A DNA stretch of 64,000 nucleotides, taken from positions 1 through 64,000 of the forward strand of contig NZ_JBDIVE010000009.1 of assembly GCF_039631295.1 (NCBI RefSeq), given 5' to 3'. Below the pieces are notes generated by a model. That model was not told the origin of the DNA, searched no databases, and was given only the letters and a program-made list of their open reading frames with translations. The position numbers were made by a program, and so were the translations under genes. The stretch is from Viridibacterium sediminicola (lineage in GTDB: Bacteria > Pseudomonadota > Gammaproteobacteria > Burkholderiales > Rhodocyclaceae). Shown here in pieces: positions 53,213 to 61,966 of the stretch; position 1 is the stretch's first letter; the number at the start of each line of letters is the position of its first letter.

Positions 53213-53689
53213 CTAGGTGTTGTCCTTGTTGTCCAGCAGGGCCTGGGCGCGCTCGCGCTCGGCGTCTGTCAGTTGCGGTTGTGGCGCGGCGGCCCGGCGT
53301 TGCCGCACGGTCCAGGCAAAACCGCCGAGGGCGAGCAGCATCAGGGCTGCCGGGCCGCCCCACAGCAGCAGGGTGGTGTATTTGAAGGGCGGATCGTAGA
53401 GCACGAAATCGCCGTAGCGCTCGACCATGAAGGCGATCACATCGTCTTCGGACTTGCCGGCGGCGAGCATCTCGCGCACCTGGCGGCGCAAATCGTTGGC
53501 GAGGTCGGCCTGCGATTCGGCAATCGACTGGTTCTGGCAGACCAGGCAGCGCAGCCGTTCGGAAATCGCGTTGACGTGGGCTTCCAGCGCCGGGTCACTT
53601 TGTGCGCTGGCGATCTGCGCCAGCAGGCAGAGGCTCAGGGCGCCGAGCAGGCGGCGCAGCGGCCGCAGGCAGGACCGGCGCTCAGCCAT
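53213..53689 (-). CDS. ccmH: Cytochrome c maturation protein CcmH
   Basis: A 158-aa periplasmic membrane-anchored thioredoxin-like partner. The signature RCLVCQNQSIAESQADLANDLRRQVREML (about 46-75) has the LRCxxC pair; a C-terminal helix (TTLLLWGGPAALMLLALGGFAW) anchors it. It reduces apocytochrome cysteines. Its start lies 8 bases inside the dsbE/ccmG gene. Confidence 0.92.
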   Translation of the reverse strand: MAERRSCLRPLRRLLGALSLCLLAQIASAQSDPALEAHVNAISERLRCLVCQNQSIAESQADLANDLRRQVREMLAAGKSEDDVIAFMVERYGDFVLYDPPFKYTTLLLWGGPAALMLLALGGFAWTVRQRRAAAPQPQLTDAERERAQALLDNKDNT

Positions 53690-54212
53690 GTTGCAGCTCG
53701 CGAATCTTGGGCAGCAGGATCTTGTCGAGCACGTCCTGGGTGACCGGGCCGATCTGCTTGTAGCGGATGCGCCCCTTGCCATCGATGAGGAAGGTCTCCG
53801 GCACGCCATAGACGCCGTAGTCGAGGCCGACGCGGCCATCGGCGTCGACAATCGACAGGGTGTAGGGGTCGCCGCCATCCTTGAGCCAGGACAGCGCATC
53901 GCGGGTCTTGTCCTTGTAGTTGAGGCCGATCACCGGCAGCACTTTCTGCTGCGCGAAGTTCACCAGCACCGGGTGTTCCTCGCGGCAGGCAACGCACCAG
54001 GAGGCCCAGACATTGAGCAACCAGACCTTGCCCTGCATATCGGCCAGCGACAGGCTCTGGTCGCTGGCGTGCAGCTGCGAGAGCTTGAAGTCGGGCGCCG
54101 GCTTGTCGATCAGGGGCGAGGGAATTTCGCGCGGGTCACGCGTCAGGCCGATACCGAGGAAGACGGCAAGCACGACGAACAGTAGGAGCGGGATGAGGGC
54201 TTTGGCTTTCAT
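53682..54212 (-). CDS. ccmG: Thiol:disulfide interchange protein CcmG/DsbE
   Basis: A 176-aa membrane-anchored thioredoxin-fold protein: a helix near 5-22 and the active site WASWCVACREEHP near 80. It keeps the apocytochrome and CcmH thiols reduced using CcdA/DsbD electrons. Coupled to CcmH and CcmF (stop of ccmF seven bases upstream). Confidence 0.92.
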   Translation of the reverse strand: MKAKALIPLLLFVVLAVFLGIGLTRDPREIPSPLIDKPAPDFKLSQLHASDQSLSLADMQGKVWLLNVWASWCVACREEHPVLVNFAQQKVLPVIGLNYKDKTRDALSWLKDGGDPYTLSIVDADGRVGLDYGVYGVPETFLIDGKGRIRYKQIGPVTQDVLDKILLPKIRELQHG

Positions 54213-54219
54213 GATGGCT

Positions 54220-56190
54220 CTATGCAGATTGGGCGGCGAGGGCGGCGCTGTGCTCGCGCGCAGCCTGCTTGCGGTAACGCTTGTCGCAGGCCGCCAGCAC
54301 GCCGCCGAGGGTCATCAGCAGGCATCCGGCCCAGATCCAGCTGATGAAGGGCTTGTAGTAGAGACGCACGATCCAGGTGTCGGCGCTGATCGGTTCGCCC
54401 AGCGAGACATAGACGTCGCGGAACAGGCCGTTGTCGATCGAGGCTTCGGTCATCGGCATCTGGCGCGCGGTATAGACGCGCTTTTCAGGCGTCAGCGTAT
54501 TGATGTGCAAACCCTTGCGTGAGAGTTCGATTTGCCCGCGCGCAGCGGTGAAATTGGGGCCGCGCACGTCTTCGATGCCGCGCAGGGTGAAATCGTAGCC
54601 GGCCAGCTGTGTGCTGCTGCCGATCTTCATCGGCACGTCGGCCGTGGCTTCGAGGCTTTTCACCAGGCTGACGCCGATGATGAAGACGCCGATGCCCAAA
54701 TGCGCCAGCCACATTCCCCACCAGGCTGCGGGGATGGTGCCCAGGCGCGAGCCGAGTGCGGCGCCCGGGCGTTCGCCAAGACGTTCGCGCAGCAGCTGCA
54801 GGCTGCCGATCAGCACCCAGGCGGCCAGGCTCAGGCCGAGGGCGCTCCGCCAGCTGAGTACCTGCAGGCCGGCTGCCAGGCCGATGCCGATCAGCAGGCT
54901 GAGCGCCAGCCCCGGCGCCAGCTTGCGCAGCAAGGCGGAGAGGGCGTGCGCTTTCCAACGCACGAAGGGGGCAACCACCATGAGGAACACCACCGGCGCC
55001 ATCACCGGCACGAACACAGCTTCGAAGTAGGGTGGCCCGACCGACAGCTTGCCCAGATTGAGCGCGTCGAGCAGCAGCGGGTACAGCGTGCCGAGCAGCA
55101 CCGTCGCGGCGGCCACGGCGAGCAGCACATTGTTGGTGAGCAGGAAGGTCTCGCGCGAGGCGCCTTCGAACTGGCCGCCGCCAACCAGCTTGGGCGCGCG
55201 CCAGGCGTAGAGCGCCAGCGAGCCGCCGATGGCGATCACCAGCAAGGCGAGAATATAGACGCCGCGTCGCGGATCGGCCGCGAATGCGTGCACCGAGGTG
55301 AGCACGCCGGAGCGCACGAGGAAGGTGCCGAGCAGGGACAGCGAGAAGGCGGCGATGGACAGCAGCACGGTCCAGCTCTTGAAGGCGCCGCGCTTTTCGG
55401 TGACCGACAGGGAGTGGATCAGCGCCGTGCCGACCAGCCAGGGCATGAAGCTGGCGTTTTCGACCGGGTCCCAGAACCACCAGCCGCCCCAGCCCAGTTC
55501 GTAATACGCCCAGCCCGAGCCGAGCAGGATGCCGCAGGTCAGGAAGCTCCAGGCCGCCAGGGTCCATGGCCGTGACCAACGCGCCCAGGCGGTATCGAGT
55601 CGTCCGGAGATCAAGGCGGCGATGGCAAACGCAAAGGCCACCGAGAAGCCGACATAGCCCATGTAGAGCAGGGGCGGGTGGATGATCATGCCCGGGTCTT
55701 GCAGCAGCGGGTTCAGATCCTGCCCTTCGGCCGCGGCCGGCAGCAGGCGCTCGAAGGGGTTCGAGGTCAGCAGCAGGAAGGAGAAGAAGCCGCCGCTGAC
55801 CAGGCCCAGCACGCCCAGCACGCGGGCGACAAAGTTTTCGGGCAGCTTGCGCGCCAGCGAGACCGCCAGGGTCCACAGCGAGAGCATCAGGCCCCACAGC
55901 AGCAGCGAACCTTCGTGGCTGCCCCACACGGCGGTGATGCGGTAATACACCGGCAGCAAGGTGTTCGAGTGCGAGGCGACGTAGAGCACCGAGAAGTCAT
56001 TGCCGACAAAAGCCGCCGCCAGCGCCAGGAACGACAGCAGCACCAGGGCGAACTGCAAGCGCGCCGCCGGGCGTGCGATGCGCATCAGGGTGGCGTCGCC
56101 GCGCTGCGCGCCAATCAGCGGCACGACGCCCTGGATCAGGGCGACGAGGAAGGCGAGGATGAGGGCGAAGTGGCCGAGTTCGGGGATCAT
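54220..56190 (-). CDS. ccmF: Cytochrome c haem lyase CcmF
   Basis: A 656-aa protein with about 14 helices and the WWD haem-handling signature GWGGWWFWDPVENASFMPWL near 228-247. Conserved His residues accompany it (HPPLLYMGYVGFS near 173). It joins haem from CcmE to apocytochrome c. Start 56190 (MIPELGHFALILA) is one base after the toxin stop. The upstream frame to 56331 is toxin shadow. Confidence 0.92.
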   Translation of the reverse strand: MIPELGHFALILAFLVALIQGVVPLIGAQRGDATLMRIARPAARLQFALVLLSFLALAAAFVGNDFSVLYVASHSNTLLPVYYRITAVWGSHEGSLLLWGLMLSLWTLAVSLARKLPENFVARVLGVLGLVSGGFFSFLLLTSNPFERLLPAAAEGQDLNPLLQDPGMIIHPPLLYMGYVGFSVAFAFAIAALISGRLDTAWARWSRPWTLAAWSFLTCGILLGSGWAYYELGWGGWWFWDPVENASFMPWLVGTALIHSLSVTEKRGAFKSWTVLLSIAAFSLSLLGTFLVRSGVLTSVHAFAADPRRGVYILALLVIAIGGSLALYAWRAPKLVGGGQFEGASRETFLLTNNVLLAVAAATVLLGTLYPLLLDALNLGKLSVGPPYFEAVFVPVMAPVVFLMVVAPFVRWKAHALSALLRKLAPGLALSLLIGIGLAAGLQVLSWRSALGLSLAAWVLIGSLQLLRERLGERPGAALGSRLGTIPAAWWGMWLAHLGIGVFIIGVSLVKSLEATADVPMKIGSSTQLAGYDFTLRGIEDVRGPNFTAARGQIELSRKGLHINTLTPEKRVYTARQMPMTEASIDNGLFRDVYVSLGEPISADTWIVRLYYKPFISWIWAGCLLMTLGGVLAACDKRYRKQAAREHSAALAAQSA

Positions 56191-56191
56191 G

Positions 56192-56485
56192 TCAGTTCTT
56201 TTCGTTTCGGTCTTCGCGGGAGTGCCAGACACGCAGGATGAAGATATCGCCGGACGGATCGATCCGGTAACGCAGTACATAAGCACTGGCACCGAATGGT
56301 GCCAACCACTCGCGCATGCCTGCACTGCCATGCTGGCGACCGATCTGTGGTGTGTTCAGCAATTGTCGGGCGGCCTGCAAAATGAGTTCGGCCGCCTGAT
56401 TGCCAGCCGTGCTGCTGTATTGGTCCAGAAAGGCAATGAGGCGTTCAACATCATCGAGCGCGTCAGGCGACCACTTCAGCGCCAT
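56192..56485 (-). CDS. RelE/ParE-type toxin
   Basis: A 97-aa protein: MALKWSPDALDDVERLIAFLDQYSSTAGNQAAELILQ followed by LAPFGASAYVLRYRIDPSGDIFILRVWHSRED. The pattern W.p.A..D.......l.....a......i, then ..g.....YrId...i.Il.v.H.r is the ParE/RelE plan (gyrase poison or ribosome-dependent RNase). The first 10 bases overlap the antitoxin gene. It lies between ccmE and ccmF, a position without a known role. Confidence 0.85.
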   Translation of the reverse strand: MALKWSPDALDDVERLIAFLDQYSSTAGNQAAELILQAARQLLNTPQIGRQHGSAGMREWLAPFGASAYVLRYRIDPSGDIFILRVWHSREDRNEKN

Positions 56486-56742
56486 GAGCCGCGTTCACCC
56501 TTGGCGAGTTTGTTCAGCCATGCATCGGCAGTTTCAGCGCTGACATGCTCGCCGGTCAGCGCATAGTGCTCCCAGCGCGCCATGTCTTCCTTGTGCTCGC
56601 GCTCACGGCGCTCTTCACGCTCCAGGTATTCGGTCAGCGCGGTCTTGATGATCCAGTGCGGCGTGCGATCCTTGGCTTCGGCCAGGGCGCCAAGGCGCTC
56701 GCGCAACGCGTCATCGACTTTGACTCCTAGGGTGGTCGCCAT
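56476..56742 (-). CDS. Ribbon-helix-helix antitoxin (CopG/ParD-like)
   Basis: An 88-aa protein with an N-terminal ribbon-helix-helix (MATTLGVKVDDALRERLGALAEAKDRTPHWIIKTALTEYL) and an acidic, basic C-terminal tail that would wrap the toxin. Start 56742 is chosen because the upstream ATG at 56769 lies inside the operator-like palindrome. It is the first gene of the pair, as in ParDE. Confidence 0.85.
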   Translation of the reverse strand: MATTLGVKVDDALRERLGALAEAKDRTPHWIIKTALTEYLEREERREREHKEDMARWEHYALTGEHVSAETADAWLNKLAKGERGSWR

Positions 56743-56754
56743 GCTGGTCTCCGG

Positions 56755-56769
56755 TTGCAACTGTTGCAA
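56755..56769. promoter_or_regulatory. Candidate toxin-antitoxin operator
   Basis: TTGCAAC-T-GTTGCAA, a 15-base perfect palindrome 13 bases upstream of the antitoxin start, suited to autorepression by the ribbon-helix-helix antitoxin. It is similar in wording to the zinc-linked palindromes but has a one-base spacer, so it is a different site type. Confidence 0.55.
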
Positions 56770-56808
56770 CTATTATTGCTGCGCGATCTGTACCGTGCAA
56801 GCGCTTGC

Positions 56809-57255
56809 TCAGGGTTGGGCTGCCCGCGTTGCCGCGTGCGCCTGGTCGACGGCCGCCTTGGCTTCCGGCGGCATGTAGTTTTCATCGTGTTTGGCCAGCA
56901 CTTCGGTGGCGATGAAGCTGCCGTCAGGGCCGACCTTGCCTTGCGCCACCGCGCCGCGACCGTCCTTGAACAGGTCGGGCAGGATGCCTTTGTAAGTCAC
57001 CGGGATGCTCTTGGCGGTATCGGTGAGCACGAAATGTACGGTCAGGCCGTCAGCTTCGCGGCGAATCGAATCCTTTTCCACCAGGCCGCCCAGGCGCACG
57101 TTGCGACCTTGCGGCACCTTGCCAGCGGCGATGTCGCTGGGTGTCTGGAAGAACACCAGGTTGTCGTTGAAGGCGCGCAGCACCAGGAAGACGGCGCCCG
57201 CCAGCAGGGCGACGCCGATGCCGATCCACAGGAAACGTTTGTGACGTGCTTTCAA
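56809..57255 (-). CDS. ccmE: Haem chaperone CcmE
   Basis: A 148-aa membrane-anchored periplasmic protein. Start is TTG at 57255 (LKARHKRFLWIGIG) with GGAG six bases upstream; no ATG lies in frame at the right distance, and the long frame to 57519 is antisense-like shadow. A helix near 8-28 precedes the beta-barrel; the covalent haem His is in VLAKHDENYMPPE near 126. It passes haem from CcmC to CcmF. Confidence 0.88.
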   Translation of the reverse strand: MKARHKRFLWIGIGVALLAGAVFLVLRAFNDNLVFFQTPSDIAAGKVPQGRNVRLGGLVEKDSIRREADGLTVHFVLTDTAKSIPVTYKGILPDLFKDGRGAVAQGKVGPDGSFIATEVLAKHDENYMPPEAKAAVDQAHAATRAAQP

Positions 57256-57275
57256 TGCATGCTCCGTTGGCCGGC

Positions 57276-57446
57276 TTATTGATCGAGTTGCTGCAGGGCG
57301 CGCAGGCGCTGCAGACTTTGCTTGCGACGCTGTGACAGCAGCCAGAGTTCCGCAAGGATGAGGGCCAGGCTCACGCCGTAGGAGCCCCAGACGAAGAAGC
57401 CACGCCCGCCCATGTTGATGAAGTCGGCCAAGGAAGCCCAGTTCAT
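57276..57446 (-). CDS. ccmD: Haem exporter subunit CcmD
   Basis: A 56-aa protein, MNWASLADFINMGGRGFFVWGSYGVSLALILAE..., with one helix and a basic tail RRKQSLQRLR. It stabilises CcmC-CcmE. Its start overlaps the ccmC stop (ATGA). Confidence 0.92.
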   Translation of the reverse strand: MNWASLADFINMGGRGFFVWGSYGVSLALILAELWLLSQRRKQSLQRLRALQQLDQ

Positions 57447-58180
57447 GTCGTCTGCCTCGCGATTTCTGCGGCCGCCCAGTCGGTGTGGCGTTCGCGTTCG
57501 AGGATGATGCTGCGCGCACGCCACAGCGTCACCGCAATGCTGTAGGCCCAGGCCGCCAGCGCCATGATCAGCATGCCCCACAGCATGGTCATGGCCATGC
57601 TCGGTGACTTGGTCAGGCTCACCGAGGAGCCCTGATGCAAGGTGTTCCACCACTTCACCGAGAAATAGATGATCGGCACGTTGATCGCGCCGACCAGGGC
57701 GATGATGGCGCCCGCCTTGTCAGCGCGGCGCGGGTCTTCGATGGCGCTGGTCAGCGCGATGAAGCCGAAATAGAGGAATTGCAGCAGCAACTGAGACGTC
57801 AGGCGCGCATCCCACACCCAGTAGGTGCCCCAGGTCGGGCGGCCCCACAGCGCGCCGGTCCACAGCGCGATGAAGCAGAACAGCGCGCCGGTCGGCGCCA
57901 GCGCGCGCGCCATGTAGAAGGACAGGCGGGTGCCCAGGCCGAGGCCGATGGCCGACCAGAAAGCCATCGCCATATAGATGACCATGCTCATCCAAGCCGC
58001 CGGCACGTGGATGAAGATCACGCGATAGACCTCGCCTTGCTGCGCATCGGTCGGTGCGACGAAGAACGAGATGTAGAGGCCGATGGCGGCCAGCACGGCG
58101 GCCAGGGCTGCGATCCACGGCGCCAGCTTGCCCGCCAGCGGGTAGAAGGTTTGCGGCGATGAGAAGTGGAAGAAATTCAT
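57443..58180 (-). CDS. ccmC: Haem exporter protein CcmC
   Basis: A 245-aa protein with six helices and the WWD region GRPTWGTYWVWDARLTSQLLLQFLYFG near 110-137, flanked by conserved His (IFIHVPAAWMSMV). It loads haem onto CcmE. Downstream genes run without large gaps to ccmI, interrupted only by the toxin-antitoxin pair. Confidence 0.92.
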   Translation of the reverse strand: MNFFHFSSPQTFYPLAGKLAPWIAALAAVLAAIGLYISFFVAPTDAQQGEVYRVIFIHVPAAWMSMVIYMAMAFWSAIGLGLGTRLSFYMARALAPTGALFCFIALWTGALWGRPTWGTYWVWDARLTSQLLLQFLYFGFIALTSAIEDPRRADKAGAIIALVGAINVPIIYFSVKWWNTLHQGSSVSLTKSPSMAMTMLWGMLIMALAAWAYSIAVTLWRARSIILERERHTDWAAAEIARQTT

Positions 58181-58360
58181 GCGTCGGGCGTTGGCGTCTG
58201 GGTAAGCGGAGCGGACCTGGGAGCGGATGGCGCGGCGCGATTATCTCAAGCCATGTCGCGCCAAGGGCGAATTCTGCAAAGTATTGTTCAGGACCATCTT
58301 GCCGCAAGAATTTCGATAGTGACTGATTATGGACAAATGTGGCGCAAGAGCCTGCCTCAA

Positions 58361-59026
58361 TTAATCGCTGGCAATCCCCAGCGCTGCCGCACAGGCCAGC
58401 GGGCTTAGCGCCAGTGCGCCGAGCAGGCCGCCGCCGAGCAGCAGCAGATGCGCGTTGATGGACATGCCGGCGCTCCAGGCATCGACGCTGCCGGCGCCAA
58501 ACACCAGCACCGGCACCATCAGCGGCAAGACCAGCAGCGCCAGCAGCGAACCGGCGCCGCGCAGGCCGAGGGTCAGTGCCGCGCCGATGGCGCCGATCAG
58601 CGAGAGGATCGGCGTACCCAGCAGCAGGGCTGCGCACAGCACGCCGATGGCGCCCGGTTCCAGACCGTACATCAGGGCCAGCAGCGGCGCGACGATCACC
58701 AGTGGCAGGCCGGTGGCCAGCCAGTGCGCGGCGATCTTGGCACTCAGCCACAGCACGCGCGGCTCGGGCGAGAGCAGTAATTGTTCAAGCACGCCGGATT
58801 CAAAGTCCTGGCTGAACATGCGCGGCAGCGCCAGCAAGGTGGCGAGCAGGGCGGCGACCCACACCACGCCGGGGCCGATGGCGCGCAGCTGGTTGGTCTC
58901 GGCGCCGACGCCAAACGGGAACAGGCTGGCGACGATGACGAAGAAGGACAGCGCCACCAGCAGGTCGGCGCGTGAGCGCCAGGCCAGCAGCAGATCGCGA
59001 CGCAGCACGGCGAGGAACAGGTTCAT
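58361..59026 (-). CDS. ccmB: Haem exporter permease CcmB
   Basis: A 221-aa ABC-2-type permease with six helices; the N-terminal RRDLLLAWRSRADLLVALSFFVI and the region FESGVLEQLLLSPEPRVLWLSAKIAAHWLATGLPLV are typical of CcmB. It overlaps ccmA by four bases. The gap to ccmC (180 bases) is the largest in the operon. Confidence 0.92.
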   Translation of the reverse strand: MNLFLAVLRRDLLLAWRSRADLLVALSFFVIVASLFPFGVGAETNQLRAIGPGVVWVAALLATLLALPRMFSQDFESGVLEQLLLSPEPRVLWLSAKIAAHWLATGLPLVIVAPLLALMYGLEPGAIGVLCAALLLGTPILSLIGAIGAALTLGLRGAGSLLALLVLPLMVPVLVFGAGSVDAWSAGMSINAHLLLLGGGLLGALALSPLACAAALGIASD

Positions 59027-59643
59027 GCCGCGAAGTCCTGCAGATCCAGCGTACGCGCGGCGAGGCCGGCTTCCTGGTGGGTCGTGAAGATGGCCATGCC
59101 GCCTGCCGCAGCGTGGGCGGCGATGCGCTCGCTTAGTGCGCTGACGGCTGTCACGTCGAGCGCCGCGAAGGGCTCATCGAGAATCCACACCGCGCGGCTG
59201 CGCGGCAGCAGCAGGCGGGCCAGGGCGACGCGGCGGCGCTGGCCCTGCGAGAGCACGCGGCAGGGCAATCCAAGCTGGCGCTCCAGGCCGATGCGCTGCA
59301 GCGCGTCGCGGCAGGCAGCGGTGCTGGCCTCGATGCCCTCGGCTGCGGCGGCGAAACGCAGATTTTCCAGCGGCGTCAGCAGTTCGCTGAGTGCTGGCGC
59401 ATGGCCCAGGTAGATCAGTTCGGCATGCCAGGCTTCGCGCTCGCGGCGGGTGTCCTGGCCGCGCCAGTGCAGGCTGCCCGTTTCGGCACTGGCCAGACCG
59501 CTGAGGATGCGCAGCAAGCTGGTCTTGCCGCTGCCATTGGGGCCGGCCACGCGCAGCAATTCGCCGGCCGCGAGGCTGAAACCAAGGCGGCGGAACAGCA
59601 GGCGGTCGCCGCGCAAACAGGCGAGATCATGGGCTTCTAACAT
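59023..59643 (-). CDS. ccmA: Haem exporter ATP-binding protein CcmA
   Basis: A 206-aa ATPase with Walker A GPNGSGKT (about 34-41), signature LSQGQRRRVALARLL and Walker B WILDEPFAALDVTAV. It energises CcmB/CcmC/CcmD release of haem-CcmE. Start 59643 (MLEAHDLACLRGD) gives the usual CcmA length; first gene of the maturation operon. Confidence 0.92.
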   Translation of the reverse strand: MLEAHDLACLRGDRLLFRRLGFSLAAGELLRVAGPNGSGKTSLLRILSGLASAETGSLHWRGQDTRREREAWHAELIYLGHAPALSELLTPLENLRFAAAAEGIEASTAACRDALQRIGLERQLGLPCRVLSQGQRRRVALARLLLPRSRAVWILDEPFAALDVTAVSALSERIAAHAAAGGMAIFTTHQEAGLAARTLDLQDFAA

Positions 59644-59691
59644 GGTCCGGGATTGAACCACATCCGCGCCCGCCGTGCGCTGCGCGGGTGT

Positions 59692-60846
59692 TCAGAACAG
59701 TTCGAAATCCTCGTTGCGGTCGTGCCGGCTGAGGCTGGCGCTGATCCGCGCGAAGTCTTCCTCGAAGGCCACGCCGCGCAACAGCACTTGCAGGATGCGA
59801 TCAACACTGTTGACCACTTCGCGATTCATCGCTTCCTCCTGGATGCGGTCCGCCGCCAGCCAGCCGTAGTTGGCGCGCACTTCGTCGCTGTGCGATTGCA
59901 GCAGCATGCGCACATCGGCGACCAGCAAGCGGTGCTTGTTGCGCAGCTCTTCGACGGTGCGCAGCACGTCGCCCAGGGCGACCTGCATCTGTTCGGCGCG
60001 GGCGGCCGATTCCAGGCGCACATGGACACTCTCGGTGAGCGCCTCGGTGGTTTCGGCGAGCACCATCATGTTGTCGCGAATGCGCCCGACCAGCTCGGCC
60101 GGCTCGGTCGGCAGATTGCTGACGACCACCGAAACCTTGTCGTAGTTGATCGCCAGTCGATTGCGGAACTGCGTCAGGCGACCCATTTTCGACACATGCC
60201 CGAGTACCGACAGCTCCAGCGCGGTGGCCGGCCCTTTCTTGCTCCAGCAGGTTTCCTGCTCGTCATGACGGATCGCCACGCAACAGTCGACGCCCAGGCC
60301 ATTGGCGGCTTCGACGAAGTTCTGCGCCAGCGCTTCATAGCTGCGACAGCTCAGGCTGGCACGCGCGAATTGCAGCAGCACGCCGTTCTCGCCCATGGTG
60401 GACAGAAAGCTCATCGCCATGAAGTGCAGCGAGGCTTTTTCGGCTTTGAGGGCTTCGCGCTCGCGGTGTTTGGCGATGCCCAGGCGCACTTTGCGGATCA
60501 TGATCTGCGCCGAGACAGGCTTGACGCAGAGGTCGGTGCCGCCCGCGTCGTAGGCCTTGAGGTGCTCTTCGAGCGAGTCATAGACGGTGGCGAAGATGAT
60601 CGGCACTTCACTGTGCTCGCGAATCCGTGCACAGGTTTCAAAGCCGTTGAGCTGTGGCATGCGCACGTCGAGCAAGACCAGGTCCGGCCGTCGCGATTCG
60701 CACAGGGCCAGCGCTTCGGCGCCGGTGGAGGCGCAGATCACCTCGAAGTGGCGGGAGAGGATGCCGCTGTGCAGGGCGCGCGTCGAGGCATCGTCGTCGA
60801 CGACCAGGACGAGTCCTTCGTGCTCGCCAGTGTGGGTTTCAGTCAT
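59692..60846 (-). CDS. Response regulator with C-terminal sensory-type domain, paralogue A
   Basis: A 384-aa protein. The receiver domain (about 10-130) has VDDDASTR, LLDVRMPQLNGFET and the Lys of CVKPVS; it links through a helix (IAKHREREALKAEKA) to a domain of about 150 residues (VLLQFARASLSCRSYEALAQNFVEAANGLGVDCCVAIRHDE), loosely GAF-like, and a long helical C-terminus. No DNA-binding domain. The next gene is a shorter paralogue. It may report to a partner histidine kinase or a diguanylate-type output elsewhere. Confidence 0.75.
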   Translation of the reverse strand: MTETHTGEHEGLVLVVDDDASTRALHSGILSRHFEVICASTGAEALALCESRRPDLVLLDVRMPQLNGFETCARIREHSEVPIIFATVYDSLEEHLKAYDAGGTDLCVKPVSAQIMIRKVRLGIAKHREREALKAEKASLHFMAMSFLSTMGENGVLLQFARASLSCRSYEALAQNFVEAANGLGVDCCVAIRHDEQETCWSKKGPATALELSVLGHVSKMGRLTQFRNRLAINYDKVSVVVSNLPTEPAELVGRIRDNMMVLAETTEALTESVHVRLESAARAEQMQVALGDVLRTVEELRNKHRLLVADVRMLLQSHSDEVRANYGWLAADRIQEEAMNREVVNSVDRILQVLLRGVAFEEDFARISASLSRHDRNEDFELF

Positions 60847-60895
60847 AAGAACTCCGTCATGGATGCGTGTTCAATGATTCGGTTTTCACGGCCGC

Positions 60896-61756
60896 TCAGC
60901 CGGCCTTGCTCGTCTGCTGCTGTGCGTGGCGCAATGCCACCTGGCTGCACAACTCGGCCACCAGATCGGTCATGACCTGCAATTCCTTGAGCTGATGGCG
61001 CACGCCGCGTGGGTCTCCTTGTGTGCGTTGCGGCACCAGCATGCTGACATTGCCCTGGCGGATGAACAGATGCGCTTCCAGCTCGGCCGGCAGGCCAGCT
61101 TTGAGCTGATGGATCACCGACAGCTCCAGTGCGCTGAGCGGCCCTTGGGCGCCCCAGTGCGTCTCGCTGTTGTCATGCTCGATCAGTACGCTGCAATCGG
61201 CGCCCAGCATGGCGGCGGCGCTGACCAGATGCTGTGCCAGCGCGGCGTAGCTGTCACAGGCCAGGCAACTGCGGATGAACTGGACCAGGTTGGGCGTCTG
61301 CGCGCAGGCCGTGAGCAGCTGCAGCAAAACCGGCGAGCGCGGCGGCGCTTCCAGACGATTGCGCTCGCGCTCGCGGTGTTGCGCGATGCACAGCTGTAGT
61401 TTGCGAATCAGCAATTGCGCTGACACCGGTTTGACGAAGAGGTCGGTGCCACCGGCTTCGCAAGCTTTCAGCTGCTCGTCGGTGGAGTCGTGCATGGTGG
61501 CAAAGATGATTGGCACCGCGCTTTGTTCGCGCAGCCGGCGGCAGGTTTCGAAGCCATCGAGCTCGGGCATGCCGACATCAAGCAGGATCAGGTCCGGCGG
61601 GTGGCGGGCGGCCAGTTTCAGTGCCTCGGCACCGCTGGCCGCGTTGAGGATTCTGAAGTGCGGCCGCAGGATGCCGCAGTGCAGCGCGCGGGTGGCGGCG
61701 TCGTCATCGACGATCAGCACCAGGCTTGCGCTCTCAGTAGTTTCAGTGGAGTTCAA
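60896..61756 (-). CDS. Response regulator with C-terminal sensory-type domain, paralogue B
   Basis: A 286-aa protein of the same plan as its neighbour: receiver VDDDAATRALHCGILRPHF, LLDVGMPELDGFETCRRLREQS, FVKPVSAQLL, then VQFIRSCLACDSYAALAQHLVSAAAMLGADCSVLIEHDNSET. The C-terminal helical part of paralogue A is shortened to about 60 residues. The two genes are 49 bases apart, so they arose by duplication and are probably co-transcribed. Confidence 0.75.
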   Translation of the reverse strand: MNSTETTESASLVLIVDDDAATRALHCGILRPHFRILNAASGAEALKLAARHPPDLILLDVGMPELDGFETCRRLREQSAVPIIFATMHDSTDEQLKACEAGGTDLFVKPVSAQLLIRKLQLCIAQHRERERNRLEAPPRSPVLLQLLTACAQTPNLVQFIRSCLACDSYAALAQHLVSAAAMLGADCSVLIEHDNSETHWGAQGPLSALELSVIHQLKAGLPAELEAHLFIRQGNVSMLVPQRTQGDPRGVRHQLKELQVMTDLVAELCSQVALRHAQQQTSKAG

Positions 61757-61914
61757 TTGATTCTCACTTTTTGATACGACGCCATCTGGCTATGCAATAC
61801 GTCTATAACGACGTGCGCTGAAGATCCCTGAGGGTGAGTGTGGAAAATGCCTAGGGAATGTGATGGAGCGCAGGCTAACCCTGATATACAGGCGGACATG
61901 CCAGACTATTATTC

Positions 61915-61926
61915 AAACGTTCGTTT
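61915..61926. promoter_or_regulatory. Candidate TetR operator
   Basis: AAACG-TT-CGTTT, a perfect 5-base inverted repeat 40 bases before the TetR gene start, consistent with autoregulation. Confidence 0.45.
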
Positions 61927-61966
61927 CTGTTTCTCGCCGCCTTGACCTTTATTCAAGGAGTCTGTC

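Noticed and set aside
57256..57519. N-terminal extension of CcmE to 57519
   Set aside because: The extension is the shadow of ccmD and ccmC; the TTG at 57255 with GGAG and the start of family-like sequence fits better.
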